DNA of 64,000 nt from Candidatus Manganitrophaceae bacterium (GTDB lineage: Bacteria; Nitrospirota; Nitrospiria; SBBL01; Manganitrophaceae): the NCBI GenBank assembly GCA_016200325.1, contig JACQEZ010000019.1, positions 372,001-436,000 on the forward strand, given 5' to 3'. Positions 16,411 to 26,475 of this stretch are shown here, piece after piece (within the stretch, counting starts at the first letter, position 1; each line of letters opens with the position of its first letter). Under the pieces are notes generated by a model. That model did no database searches. It was not told where the DNA came from and worked only from the letters and a program-made list of their open reading frames with translations. Position numbers and translations under genes: made by a program.

Positions 16411-16821
16411 ATGGCTTTTACTCACAATTGCACAAATTGCGGTGTGGATTTCACTTCCGATCGCAGGCGGTGTCGTTTCCATTCCGTCTCGTGCTCGAAT
16501 AGTTATCGATATAAACTAAAAGAACAGCGGATTGAGACCGCAGTCAGCCAGTTATCAATAAAGCAACAAAAATTCGTATCTAGGGTCATATCCGGTAAAT
16601 CGCAGACGCAAGCACTCATTGATGCTGGATACAATGTAGGTAGCAGCGCAAATGCGCGTGCGTTAGCATCGAAGGAGATGAAAAGCCCTGAAGCGAAAGA
16701 GGCTCTTATGGTATTGCTAGAGGAGAATGATCTGGAGCTTTCACGGCTTCTGAATCTGATCGGTCAAGGTCTATCAGCCATCCGTACCATCTCCATACCG
16801 AAATTGGAAGTGATGACATGA
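16411..16821 (+). CDS. Zinc-finger protein resembling terminase small subunit
   Basis: The N terminus has a Cys4 zinc finger (CTNCGVDF, then two further Cys in CRFHSVSC), and the rest matches the helix-turn-helix part of terminase small subunits: LSIKQQKFVSRVISGKSQT, then ALIDAGYNVGSSANARA and KSPEAKEAL. Small terminases recognise packaging sites. Phage satellites use their own copy to divert helper capsids, and no large subunit is present here. I chose ATG 16411 where the zinc finger begins; ATG 16375 would add 12 residues. Its stop overlaps the next small gene (ATGA). A plain regulatory HTH protein remains possible. Confidence 0.6.
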   Translation: MAFTHNCTNCGVDFTSDRRRCRFHSVSCSNSYRYKLKEQRIETAVSQLSIKQQKFVSRVISGKSQTQALIDAGYNVGSSANARALASKEMKSPEAKEALMVLLEENDLELSRLLNLIGQGLSAIRTISIPKLEVMT

Positions 16822-16994
16822 CAATCAAAACAAAGGCGACGAGCAAGCCAGGGAAGACACTGAAGAAGCAGTTAAAGACCTCTCAAAAGCGGATAAAGTA
16901 CAAAGCCCAAGAGGAAAATTGGGGCCTGCCCCTGGTGGTGTCAAAACGCTTGCGCTCGGGATATAACGACCCCTCATCCAGCAAGGGAAAATAG
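16818..16994 (+). CDS. Small basic protein coupled to terminase-like gene
   Basis: An ATG overlapping the previous stop (ATGA at 16818-16821) opens a 58-residue frame that starts MTIKTKATSKPGKTLKKQLK and ends SKGK. It is Lys-rich with no recognised family. The ATGA overlap is the main support for it being a gene. The span 16995-17113 after it shows nothing. Confidence 0.4.
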   Translation: MTIKTKATSKPGKTLKKQLKTSQKRIKYKAQEENWGLPLVVSKRLRSGYNDPSSSKGK

Positions 16995-17113
16995 ATCTTC
17001 GCGGTCAAACCGTTCGGTCTGCCGATGATCTTGCTGCCCTTGCCCAGGGGGTAAAGAGATGTGCTAAATTCTGCTCCAATTCATCAATGTGCCGGCGGAG
17101 TGGGGTTGAAAGT

Positions 17114-17575
17114 TCAGGACAAGCCCTTTTCAATCCTTTCCTTTTTTGCTTCCAAAAAAATCTCAAAAGCACAATCGCGCTCCACCGCTGAAACATCGAA
17201 CCCCAGAACGGAGCGAAGCCGATCCACGCGCGGCTTGGCTGGGGTCCGTGGATCAGGCAAGGTATATTCCTCCAACGGCATTACAGCAATCGCTGCAACG
17301 ATCAAGGCGATACGATATTGATCCCCCGGACTGGGAGTTTCTGAAACTGGTGGGATCGGGTTGGCCTCCTCATCAATAACAGGCAGTATCCGGGGGAGAA
17401 ACCTTTCTCCATCGGGGGACTGCACTCCGCCAAGACGGTTGGCTTCGGCAGGGGGAGGACCCCAAATCTCCACCATGTCGGGCCGTTGGGACAGGATCTC
17501 CGACCAGATGAAGAGATCCCCCACCGGAATAACCGGCCGGGTATCATTGATTTTTCTGAGATACCGCTGTCTCAT
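17114..17575 (-). CDS. Hypothetical protein, end of replication operon
   Basis: The 153-residue protein has a central Pro-rich stretch and the segments RPVIPVGDLFIWSEIL and QYRIALIVAAIAVMPLEEY, with a short hydrophobic segment near residue 95. No family is recognised. Its start overlaps the upstream HTH gene by four bases (ATGA), so it belongs to the minus-strand operon led by the excisionase-like gene. Confidence 0.6.
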   Translation of the reverse strand: MRQRYLRKINDTRPVIPVGDLFIWSEILSQRPDMVEIWGPPPAEANRLGGVQSPDGERFLPRILPVIDEEANPIPPVSETPSPGDQYRIALIVAAIAVMPLEEYTLPDPRTPAKPRVDRLRSVLGFDVSAVERDCAFEIFLEAKKERIEKGLS

Positions 17576-18219
17576 AATGGTGCCTCTTCTTTAACTCGTT
17601 TTATTTGATCGGCCCTGCGTCGTTTCCTTTTCTCGTCAAGGACTTCAACCCGTTTAATTATGGCTCGGAATCGACGCATAGATGGCAGGCGAGGATGTTC
17701 TCCAAACTGCATCCTCCGATACCGCCAAACGGTCTTCAATGAAACCCCGACAAGACGCGCTGTCTCTCTGATGGAACATCCCTCGGACAGAAGGGCGACA
17801 ATCGCCTTCTGCTTATCGGATGAAATGCGAGGAGCGCTCGTCCTTCGGGCAAGTTCCTTGAAGAGGGGAAGATGCCGCCGCTCAATCCTCGACGCCCCAT
17901 TGACCTTGCTGATTTTCAACCCCCTCCGCTTCGCGGCGGAGCGCACGCGGAAATAAGAAAGACCGCGAAAACCACAAATCCCAGAAAGAAAGCCCATCTC
18001 GCGTATCGTTACCCAAGGATATACCTCCCTTGGCCGAGGGGAGAGAATTTCGTTCCGGGTGCGTTTGCGGGGCCTTCCAAAACACTTCTCCCGAATGCGC
18101 TTCGGAACAACCAGAAGATCGGCCCGGTCCGTCACCTCCTCCCCGTTCAAATACGTCAACCGCTTGCCGATCAGAAGGATGGTGGGACGACCTGGAACAG
18201 AAAAGATCATATCAGCCAT
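17572..18219 (-). CDS. Helix-turn-helix protein in replication operon
   Basis: The 215-residue basic protein carries a clear helix-turn-helix near residues 133-168: SSDKQKAIVALLSEGCSIRE followed by TARLVGVSLKTVWRYRR, as in resolvase/transposase HTH_23 or HTH_38 folds. The N-terminal half (KRLTYLNGEEVTDRADLLVV) looks like a small beta-rich domain. A DNA-binding role in element regulation or origin binding is inferred. It lies nine bases after the preceding operon gene and overlaps the next by four bases. Confidence 0.65.
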   Translation of the reverse strand: MADMIFSVPGRPTILLIGKRLTYLNGEEVTDRADLLVVPKRIREKCFGRPRKRTRNEILSPRPREVYPWVTIREMGFLSGICGFRGLSYFRVRSAAKRRGLKISKVNGASRIERRHLPLFKELARRTSAPRISSDKQKAIVALLSEGCSIRETARLVGVSLKTVWRYRRMQFGEHPRLPSMRRFRAIIKRVEVLDEKRKRRRADQIKRVKEEAPL

Positions 18220-18228
18220 GATCGAATG

Positions 18229-18642
18229 TTATACCTCGCTTAAAAAAATAGTGACGGGTTCCTTGTTATTGCCATGTTCGCTTTCCCTTCTCCTTGTCGC
18301 CACCGCTTCGGCGATCTCAAGGAGAATGTCCGCCATCTCCTGCCACTTCCCGGCGTTTCCTTCCTTCTCCGCCTCCCCCTGGATGAGGATGGCGACCTCC
18401 CATCGGTCTTTTTCCGCGTCGGTGAGCTTCCCCCAAGCGCAATGGGCCAGCTTCGGCCATAGATCCCACTTCATTTTCTCGAAATCGGCTAGTGTATTGA
18501 CCAGTCTGAAGATTCCCCGCCGGATGTACGGGAGGGCCTTCTCCACCCGCTCGTCGGGGATCTCGACCGTTTCCCCTTCTCGGATCGACCGGACCTGATC
18601 GCCGATCCTGATTTTAACGGGCTTCGACGCAATGACCTTCAT
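18229..18642 (-). CDS. Hypothetical protein coupled to primase
   Basis: The 137-residue protein begins with a short beta-rich part (MKVIASKPVKIRIGDQVRSI, then EGETVEIPDERVEKALPYIR) and continues as helices. The start resembles small phage proteins with a KVKI-type strand pair, but no family is certain. Its ATG overlaps the primase stop by four bases, so it is translationally coupled. Confidence 0.6.
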   Translation of the reverse strand: MKVIASKPVKIRIGDQVRSIREGETVEIPDERVEKALPYIRRGIFRLVNTLADFEKMKWDLWPKLAHCAWGKLTDAEKDRWEVAILIQGEAEKEGNAGKWQEMADILLEIAEAVATRRRESEHGNNKEPVTIFLSEV

Positions 18643-20885
18643 AATTCGATGACCTCCTCTTTATCAGGATTTTCCCCTTCATTGAGAGAGACCCCCCCCT
18701 TTTCCCCCTTTCGAAACGCTACACCGCTACAGCCTGTGTCACTATTGGCGATTCTCATTTTTTCAAGCGCTACACCATTTTTTTCTGTAGCGCTTTGAAA
18801 AACGCTAAAACCCGCGCCAGTATTGGTTTGTATCTCTGTAGCGCTTTGGAAAGGGGGAAAGCCCCCTTCTGGTAGATATCGTGCGAAAGCTTCGTCAAAA
18901 TCTTCCTTGAGAAAGCCCTTTTTGACCCCTTCCCTGATCCGGACATCCCTTGATTTGATCCCGAAATCGTTCAGTAGCTTTGCCATTCTTGCTGGTGTCA
19001 GCCCCTTTCCCCCGAAGGCATCTGGCCAGGGTCGTTCTTCAAGTTTTAGAATTTCCTCTAAAAGAACGGATGAGAAAATCTTCTCTTCGTTTTTATGCCT
19101 CTCTGAGATTACCTCTCGTATGTCGGAAAGAAGCTTCACCCCAAGGCCGCCTTCTCCTGGGTCGCTTGATAGCTTTTCGGCGGCCCTCCGCACCTTCTCT
19201 GGCCACGCGCCCCCGGCTACTTCAGCGATAGCAAAGAGGGGTTGCCAGTTATCACGTGCCCGGTCGTTTAAGCTTTCGGGGGTCTCGGGATTTGTCTCTT
19301 TCAGCTTTCTCTCGTTGTCTTTCACCCACCTGAAAAGCTTCCGGCCAAGAGTCAAAAAGAGGCGGGAGTGTTCTCCTTTGAGTCGCTCTACTTTCTCCCC
19401 GGGTTTCTTTCTCTGTAGCGAGATGACGATACTCCGGTCGGTCATCGTCGCAGGTAGCTTTCCAATAAGAGCAACTACCTTTGCTCCCCAAGTATTAAAC
19501 CGCCTCGGCTCATGGTCGTCTCCCACCGTCCGAATAACGAAGGCGGTTGTTCGGGTATGGCCGGAATTGAAGATTCCCCGCAGCTCTTCGTTGCCTTTTA
19601 AAAAAGAATCGGCCTCATCTACAATCAAGGTCGGAGACCACTTTTCGATCGACCGAAAGAGGGCTGGTCCGCTGATATTTGAAGAAGTAAGTGGTTTGGG
19701 AACTAATTGAGCAATGATCGAAAGGAGGGTCGTTTTTCCACAGCGCATTTCTGGAGATACGATTGAAAGAATAGGAGCAACTCTGAAAAGGTCGATAGAA
19801 TGAGAAAAGGCAACCCAGAGAGGAATAGCCATCGCCGCGTGATCGGGTATAATCATAAACGTTTTCAGAGTTGTCTCGATCTCATCGAATAGGGCCGCGC
19901 CGTCTACCGGTTCATCCCAGGGAATGATCTCTTCAAATTCCATCGGGGTTCCGGTTTGCGATGTTTCGCCCTCCGGTCGAAGGGCCGCCACTTCCGCATC
20001 GAGCACCGACACCCGGACGCCGCCGATCTTTGCCACTCTCTCCCGGATCTGCTCATAATCGAGCAGCGATAATCCGGCGAGTGCTTGTAGGATCTCCCGA
20101 ACGTTGGCCTTGTCGTCGCCGTCCTCATATGCTTTGAGCCACTCCTCGACAGTGAAGATCGGAGGGGCATCAAGCGGATCGCGTGGAAGCGATTGCAGGT
20201 CGGAGAAGTTATGCCGGAGAAGGTAATCGTCAAGTCCAACCTTCTCCCCGTTCGGCCCGGATGGAAGCAGGATCGCCGACACCTCAGCGCCGCGTTTTCG
20301 CAGTTCGACCGCCAAACGGTATTGAGCCTTCCTGACGTGCGGCTTTATCGCTTGATCGGAGTCGAAAACGATAAATACTCGCCGCTCACTCCGGCCATTC
20401 CATTCGATCATCGAAAGGTCTTCAATCGGATGGCTCAAGCCGTAGTCGTCTCTGTATGTGAAGGAGTCCACGCCGTTAAGCCCAAGGCATACGAGATCCG
20501 CCTGAACGCCCGAAAGCGCTTTCTTCACCCCTTCAGTGATGTATATATCGAGTATGCGCCGCGTCAGATCCTCCGGTTTTAGCATCGGAGGGATGTAGAG
20601 CCGATTTCGCGCTCCTTTCGGCATCAAATACTTTGCCGTGCGACCATCTGGAAAGCGGTAAGGCTTATCTGGCTTGACTGTCGTCAGGGGGGCAAGGTTG
20701 GGGTTTCCGTGTGTCGGCCAATCAACCCCCCATCCCGGCCCGCAATCAATGCCGTTCAAAATCCGCTTTGCCTCTTCCGCCTCGACCGACCTGATGCCAG
20801 CCGCTTCAATGGTCTCCTCGGACAAACCGGACTGCCGGAGATCTTCAATGTGCTCGGGCCGCAGTTTTAATGTCGTCATCTCCAT
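18639..20885 (-). CDS. Primase-helicase with DUF3854 and DUF3631 domains
   Basis: The 748-residue protein has a TOPRIM-like DUF3854 region (residues about 100-240; DIYITEGVKKALSGVQAD, VFIVFDSDQAIKPHVRKAQY) and a DUF3631 ATPase region (about 340-560) with Walker A SPEMRCGKTTLL, Walker B LIVDEADSF and the sensor-like RFNTWGAKVVALIG. This pairing is typical of replication proteins of phages, plasmids and satellites. The C terminus (after residue 690) is low-complexity with the near-repeat FQSATEIQTNTG / FQSATEKNG. It begins three bases after the excisionase-like gene stop, so they are one operon. Confidence 0.85.
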   Translation of the reverse strand: MEMTTLKLRPEHIEDLRQSGLSEETIEAAGIRSVEAEEAKRILNGIDCGPGWGVDWPTHGNPNLAPLTTVKPDKPYRFPDGRTAKYLMPKGARNRLYIPPMLKPEDLTRRILDIYITEGVKKALSGVQADLVCLGLNGVDSFTYRDDYGLSHPIEDLSMIEWNGRSERRVFIVFDSDQAIKPHVRKAQYRLAVELRKRGAEVSAILLPSGPNGEKVGLDDYLLRHNFSDLQSLPRDPLDAPPIFTVEEWLKAYEDGDDKANVREILQALAGLSLLDYEQIRERVAKIGGVRVSVLDAEVAALRPEGETSQTGTPMEFEEIIPWDEPVDGAALFDEIETTLKTFMIIPDHAAMAIPLWVAFSHSIDLFRVAPILSIVSPEMRCGKTTLLSIIAQLVPKPLTSSNISGPALFRSIEKWSPTLIVDEADSFLKGNEELRGIFNSGHTRTTAFVIRTVGDDHEPRRFNTWGAKVVALIGKLPATMTDRSIVISLQRKKPGEKVERLKGEHSRLFLTLGRKLFRWVKDNERKLKETNPETPESLNDRARDNWQPLFAIAEVAGGAWPEKVRRAAEKLSSDPGEGGLGVKLLSDIREVISERHKNEEKIFSSVLLEEILKLEERPWPDAFGGKGLTPARMAKLLNDFGIKSRDVRIREGVKKGFLKEDFDEAFARYLPEGGFPPFQSATEIQTNTGAGFSVFQSATEKNGVALEKMRIANSDTGCSGVAFRKGEKGGVSLNEGENPDKEEVIEL

Positions 20886-20888
20886 GAC

Positions 20889-21101
20889 TCACTCCGTAGA
20901 GGAATTCAATCCAATTGCCGGCCTGTACCCTTCCCGAATTAGTTTTTCAATGGCCTCCTCCGGAATCATGACGGCCCTACCGATTCGGACAGTCGGAAGT
21001 CGCCGTTGAAAAATCATTTTTCTGATCGTTGCTTCTTTCAACCCACTCAGCCTCGCGGCTTCCGGGACACGCAATAACCTTGACATACTCAGCGTAGCCA
21101 T
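20889..21101 (-). CDS. Excisionase/AlpA-like helix-turn-helix protein
   Basis: The 70-residue protein is a MerR-type HTH of the HTH_17 class: LLRVPEAARLSGLKEATIRK followed by MIFQRRLPTVRIGRAVMIPE. Such proteins act as excisionases or as AlpA-like activators in integrative elements. It leads the minus-strand replication operon and sits across a divergent regulatory region from the integrase side, where such a switch is expected. Confidence 0.8.
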   Translation of the reverse strand: MATLSMSRLLRVPEAARLSGLKEATIRKMIFQRRLPTVRIGRAVMIPEEAIEKLIREGYRPAIGLNSSTE

Positions 21102-21129
21102 TCATTTTCCTCCTATATCCTGGTTGATA

Positions 21130-21185
21130 TTGACAATGACAGCATCTTACTCTAGAATTCGTAATAATGTAAAACGCTACGAATT
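21130..21185 (+). promoter_or_regulatory. Divergent promoter with overlapping operator dyad
   Basis: TTGACA (21130-21135), a 17-base spacer and TAGAAT (21153-21158) form a near-consensus plus-strand promoter. A perfect inverted repeat, AATTCGTA (21156-21163) and TACGAATT (21178-21185), overlaps its -10 and start site. ATGACAG occurs three times between 21135 and 21266. The region separates the excisionase-like operon from the integrase operon, so it is the likely genetic switch. Confidence 0.65.
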
Positions 21186-21275
21186 ATGACAGATAAAAAT
21201 TTAAAAGAAGAACAATGGGTTGGAAGCTTTATTTTTTGTTGTTCTAACTGCGACGTTTTATGACAGAGGTTTCCT

Positions 21276-21956
21276 ATGAAGAGGTGGTATCCACTTCGTG
21301 ATGAGTCTGCCCATTTCTTGGGGTACGTTAATCTGTACCGGATGAAGGGTGCCGACCTGCTTTTGACTCCGGAGAGCAAGATATGGAGCGGTGGTATTCC
21401 TTCGACACTGGAAGGTAAGGCATGGCGTGAGGCCATGGATGAAATCTGTGCGCATCTGGTCCAGATCGCGGAACCGCACCAGCAGCCGGGCATCAACCGG
21501 AGAAAGGCGCTACAGGGGTTCGCGCGGAAGACCACCCTACATGCCCATCAAACAATGTATCGTCTCGATGATAAATCTCTGGAGCTGGTTCCGACCTCGC
21601 GTATCACCTTTTATTCCCAGCCCAGGAGAAAAATTTTTGGTCTTGATGATAAACCGCAGGAGCCCGCTCCGGTCCCACCAAATTTCCATTTACCTGGACG
21701 TATGTGGACGCTGGCTACTTTTCTTATTCTGGACATCAAACGCCGACCAGAGAGGCTGAAACAATGCCAACACCATCAGAACGGGAGACAGTGCCCTTTC
21801 CTGGTATGGGACGAGTCCAGAAACAACATACGGAAGTTTTGCACCGACAAGGACTGTTGCAAAGACCGAAATAGGATGGCTCAGGAAAAGTTACGACAGA
21901 AGGTACGACTGACGCTTAAACATAAGGAGGCTAAACATGGCAAGAGCAGGCGGTAA
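21276..21956 (+). CDS. Hypothetical protein with C-terminal Cys/His zinc motif
   Basis: The 226-residue protein precedes and overlaps the integrase gene by 20 bases. Its C terminus has CQHHQNGRQCPFLVWDES, then KFCTDKDCCKDRNRMAQEK, which resembles a CGNR-type zinc finger and suggests nucleic-acid binding. The middle (residues 90-150) contains two related segments, MYRLDDKSLELVP and IFGLDDKPQEPAP, hinting at an internal repeat. The function is unknown; co-transcription with the integrase suggests a role in integration control. Confidence 0.6.
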   Translation: MKRWYPLRDESAHFLGYVNLYRMKGADLLLTPESKIWSGGIPSTLEGKAWREAMDEICAHLVQIAEPHQQPGINRRKALQGFARKTTLHAHQTMYRLDDKSLELVPTSRITFYSQPRRKIFGLDDKPQEPAPVPPNFHLPGRMWTLATFLILDIKRRPERLKQCQHHQNGRQCPFLVWDESRNNIRKFCTDKDCCKDRNRMAQEKLRQKVRLTLKHKEAKHGKSRR

Positions 21957-23058
21957 GGATCGGGGCCTTGTCGAAAGACCGAAAGAATCGGGGATCTGGT
22001 GGGTCAGGGTGTGGCACGAAGGTAAAGAGCACTGGTACAGGGTCGGAGCCAAGAGCGCTGCAAAAGACTTATACCGCACCATCAAGGATAAACAGCGGCG
22101 GGGTCGATTCTTTCCGGAGGAATACGAGCGGAAGAAAAAGGTTCCACTTAAAGACTTCATGGATCAGGTGATCGCCGTTTCAAAAAAACAATCGCTCCGG
22201 GATGATAAACGCTTTGCTGAGTTTTGGGGGGAGATATTCAAAGACCGACCGATCGACACCATCAAGCCTGCGGAGATCGAGAAGGTCCAAATCCGGCTCC
22301 TGGAAGGCGATGGGAAGGAAGACATGGGACGGGAGCCCAGCACGGTCAACCGGTATACTGACTTCCTACGACATGTTTTCTATTTGGCGATCCGGGACAA
22401 CCTAATTCAGTCGAACCCGGCCGCAAGGATCAAGCGATTCAAAGAGCCTGCCGGGAAGATCCGGTTTCTCTCAGAGACGGAGGAGAACCTTCTCGGGGAA
22501 AAGATCATCAATCCACTTCATAGGAAGATGGTTCAATTTGCACTCAATACCGGCCTTCGACAATCCGAGCAATTCAAGCTCCGATGGGAGAATATCGACA
22601 CGGAGAGAAGGACTCTTTTTATTCCACGGTCAAAGTCTGGGGAGTCCCGTTCAGTCCCACTCAACGATCAAGCACTTGGGGTACTTCGATCTTTAACTTC
22701 CTGGATGACCTCCCCTTGGGTTTTCCCATCTGAGGTTTCTTCAAGTCCGATGGATGCTCGAAATTTCTACGGGAGGATCTATCTCCCCGCCCTGAAGGCC
22801 GCAAAACTGAACGGGGAAGTAAACTGGCACACGCTCCGACACACGTTCGCCAGCCGTCTTGTCATGGCGGGGGTCGATCTTCGGACCGTTCAGAGCCTGA
22901 TGGGGCATAAGACAATCGCGATGACGATTCGGTATGCCCACCTCTCCGACGCGCATAGACTCGACGCAGTGAACCGCCTCTTTTCGAGTAAAAAAGAAAA
23001 CGTAACCGTGACCAAAACCGGGACCAAAGAGGAAGTTATATCAGGGGGAGTGTCGTAA
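21937..23058 (+). CDS. int: Tyrosine site-specific integrase
   Basis: The 373-residue recombinase has an N-terminal arm-binding part, a SAM-like core-binding domain (residues about 70-165) and a catalytic domain with Arg in NTGLRQSEQFKLRW (about 208), HTLRHTFASRL (about 298), LMGHKTIAMT (about 323) and the tyrosine nucleophile in IRYAHLS (about 332). Its ribosome site AGGAGG lies six bases before the ATG. It ends 13 bases from the 46 bp att repeat in tRNA-Met, the usual position for an integrase using that tRNA. Its last codons overlap the right-end arm-type repeats. Confidence 0.95.
   Translation: MARAGGKDRGLVERPKESGIWWVRVWHEGKEHWYRVGAKSAAKDLYRTIKDKQRRGRFFPEEYERKKKVPLKDFMDQVIAVSKKQSLRDDKRFAEFWGEIFKDRPIDTIKPAEIEKVQIRLLEGDGKEDMGREPSTVNRYTDFLRHVFYLAIRDNLIQSNPAARIKRFKEPAGKIRFLSETEENLLGEKIINPLHRKMVQFALNTGLRQSEQFKLRWENIDTERRTLFIPRSKSGESRSVPLNDQALGVLRSLTSWMTSPWVFPSEVSSSPMDARNFYGRIYLPALKAAKLNGEVNWHTLRHTFASRLVMAGVDLRTVQSLMGHKTIAMTIRYAHLSDAHRLDAVNRLFSSKKENVTVTKTGTKEEVISGGVS
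23004..23028. repeat. Iterated integrase arm-type sites, right end
   Basis: ACCGTGACCAAA and ACCGGGACCAAA follow each other inside the last codons of the integrase gene, where they encode VTKTGTK. They match the repeats at 4819-4862 near the other end of the element. Confidence 0.55.
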
Positions 23059-23071
23059 GTTATTGAAAAGG

Positions 23072-23117
23072 ATGGTAGCGGCGGAGGGCTTCGAACCCCC
23101 GACACGCGGATTATGAT
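23072..23117 (+). repeat. Right attachment repeat (46 bp) within tRNA-Met
   Basis: It is identical to 4650-4695 and covers the 3' part of the intact tRNA-Met from the CCA end to the anticodon. Insertion therefore restores a complete tRNA from element-supplied sequence. Confidence 0.95.
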
Positions 23118-23148
23118 TCCGCTGCTCTACCAACTGAGCTACGCCGCC
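23073..23148 (-). tRNA. tRNA-Met (anticodon CAT)
   Basis: The 76-base gene folds fully: acceptor GGCGGCG with CGCCGCT (a G-U at pair 1-72), D stem GCTC/GAGC, anticodon stem GCGGA/TCCGC around loop ATCATAA, variable loop GTGTC, T stem GGGGG/CCCTC, discriminator A and encoded CCA. The CAT anticodon could also belong to a tRNA-Ile2 modified to read ATA; identity elements are not decisive by eye. Initiator features (three G-C pairs GGG/CCC in the anticodon stem) are absent. It is the integration target of the neighbouring element. Confidence 0.9.
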
Positions 23149-23225
23149 ATGTTTTGATTTTAGGAGATAACCGGTTCGTTTATATCATTTTTTCATTAGA
23201 GACGTCAATCGGGAAGCATCTCAAG

Positions 23226-23357
23226 TGCGGAATGCGGGATAAGAAAGCACTCAGCGATCAGCTCTCAGCAGTCAGCTTAAGCATGAAATCTTTAGGCTGA
23301 TGGCTGACGGCTTTTTCCCTTTTTTCACTCCTCAATCCGAAATCCGCATTCCGCAAT
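23226..23357. repeat. Palindromic intergenic repeat with GCGGAATGCGG termini
   Basis: TGCGGAATGCGGGAT at the left end and ATCCGCATTCCGCA at the right end form near-perfect terminal inverted repeats. Between them lies an imperfect palindrome with several AGCTGA/CAGC-type units, and a T run follows GGCTGACGG. Related short sequences occur at 47453-47516 and 51961-51982. It sits in the gap after trpS and the tRNA and may also end transcription there. Confidence 0.6.
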
Positions 23358-23363
23358 TGCGCT

Positions 23364-25191
<1,828 letters not shown>

Positions 25192-25195
<4 letters not shown>

Positions 25196-26214
25196 GCCGC
25201 TCGGCTCTCCTTGAGATGAGCCATCCCGGCCCCTTCATCAAGGGCGCGCTCCGCGCGCCGTCCTCCCTCTGAAAAATCGGAGACCGCTCCCGACGCCACC
25301 AAGCCGGCGGCGGCGGCCAACACCGTCCACTCCCGCGCCGGACCGGCCGCCCGGCCGGAGAGGATCCTCTCGATCAGATCGGCCTGTGCCGCAGCATCTC
25401 CCCCCGGGATATCGGCCCGGCGCGCCGGGGCCTTTCCGATCTGGGACGGCGAGATCGAAACGGGCTTCTCCTCCCCGTCCACCATCAAATAGCCCTTCGT
25501 CTCGGCCGCGATCGACGGCTCCGGACCCCCCTCCACCCCCCGGATGATCAAGACCCGGCGGCTGCCGAACCGCCGGAGGGCCGACAAGGTCTTTTCGAAA
25601 TAAGGGGGATGCGAGATTCCGATGAGGTGGCAGCCCGATTCGGCCGGATCGACTATTCGTGCAACCGCATTAAAAAGGGTCCGGACCCCGAGCTCGTTTC
25701 GCAAAAGCTGAAAGCGGTGAAGCGGCGGATTGAACCGGGCCACGTCGAGATAAAGAAAGCCGTGCCGCTCGAGGATCGTCGCCCCCTCCTGCGGGGTAAA
25801 ATCGATGCAGATCCCGAGCGCCCGCAACACCTCCGCCGCGCCGATCCGCCCCGGCGTCTCCGAAAAACCATGAAGCAGCACCGGACGCCCGCACGCGGCG
25901 ATCAGAAAGGCGGCCGGAATCACCGCATGAAAGAAGCTCTTCTTTCCGGCATAGACCGGGATATCCAAGGGGGATACTCCGGGGCGGAGCATCATCGGCT
26001 TATTGTAGCTCCGGCAGACCTCGGTGAAGGCGCGCATCTCGTCGTCGGTCTCTCCTTTTACCCGCATCGCCACCAGCAGCCCGCCCGCCTGAGCCGGGGT
26101 CGCCTCTCCGGAGAGGAGGAGCTGGGCCGCCTCGCGCGCCTCTTCATACGTCAGGTCTTGCGCCGCCTTCTCGCCGGCTCCCACTTTGTGGACCCACTCC
26201 GGCATTCGATTCAT
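25192..26214 (-). CDS. TrpD2/YbiB-like glycosyltransferase family 3 protein
   Basis: The 340-residue protein has the fold of anthranilate phosphoribosyltransferase: helical N terminus (LTYEEAREAAQLLLSGEATP, QAGGLLVAMRVKGET) and a phosphoribosyl-type core. The TrpD loop GTGGD is not conserved, and the sequence instead reads DIPVYAGKKSFFHAVIPAAF and GCHLIGISHPPYFEKTL, as in the TrpD2/YbiB group of DNA-binding, non-tryptophan homologues. I chose ATG 26214, which has AGAGGA upstream; an in-frame start at 26274 adds 20 unsupported residues. It heads the operon with cbiX and trpS. Confidence 0.75.
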
Positions 26215-26475
26215 CGATCCATCCTCTCTTAATGCAACCGCCTGTATTATGGAGGGGGCGCGAGGAGGTGTCAAGAGGTGGGAGGGATAAAAATGAGAAT
26301 CCGAAAAGGGATATCAGGATGAAAATACCTCCGTCGAAGAACGGACGGCGGCGCCCCCGACGCGCGGGCGGCGGTGTGCGCGAGCGGCGGGGTAATCGTC
26401 CCTTGCAATCGAAACGGGAAACCAGTATCCTCATTTTCATATCTCGCACATTTCGCCCTATTCACGAGGGGACCC

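Larger units (their letters stand above)
4650..23117. mobile_element. 18.4 kb satellite-like integrative element in tRNA-Met
   Basis: A 46 bp perfect direct repeat bounds the region. The right copy is the 3' part of an intact tRNA-Met gene; the left copy is a duplicated tRNA fragment. A tyrosine integrase sits 13 bases from the right repeat. Between the repeats are a divergent regulatory region, an excisionase-like HTH gene, a primase/helicase operon, a small-terminase-like gene, hypotheticals, a restriction cassette and a DUF3800 gene. No structural phage genes, large terminase or conjugation genes are seen. The plan recalls phage-inducible chromosomal islands, but mobilisation by a helper phage is inference. 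Confidence 0.9.

Noticed and set aside
4650-23117. A complete prophage
   Set aside because: No capsid, portal, tail, lysis or large-terminase genes are visible.
23073-23148. Initiator tRNA-fMet
   Set aside because: The anticodon stem is GCGGA/TCCGC, without the three consecutive G-C pairs of initiators.
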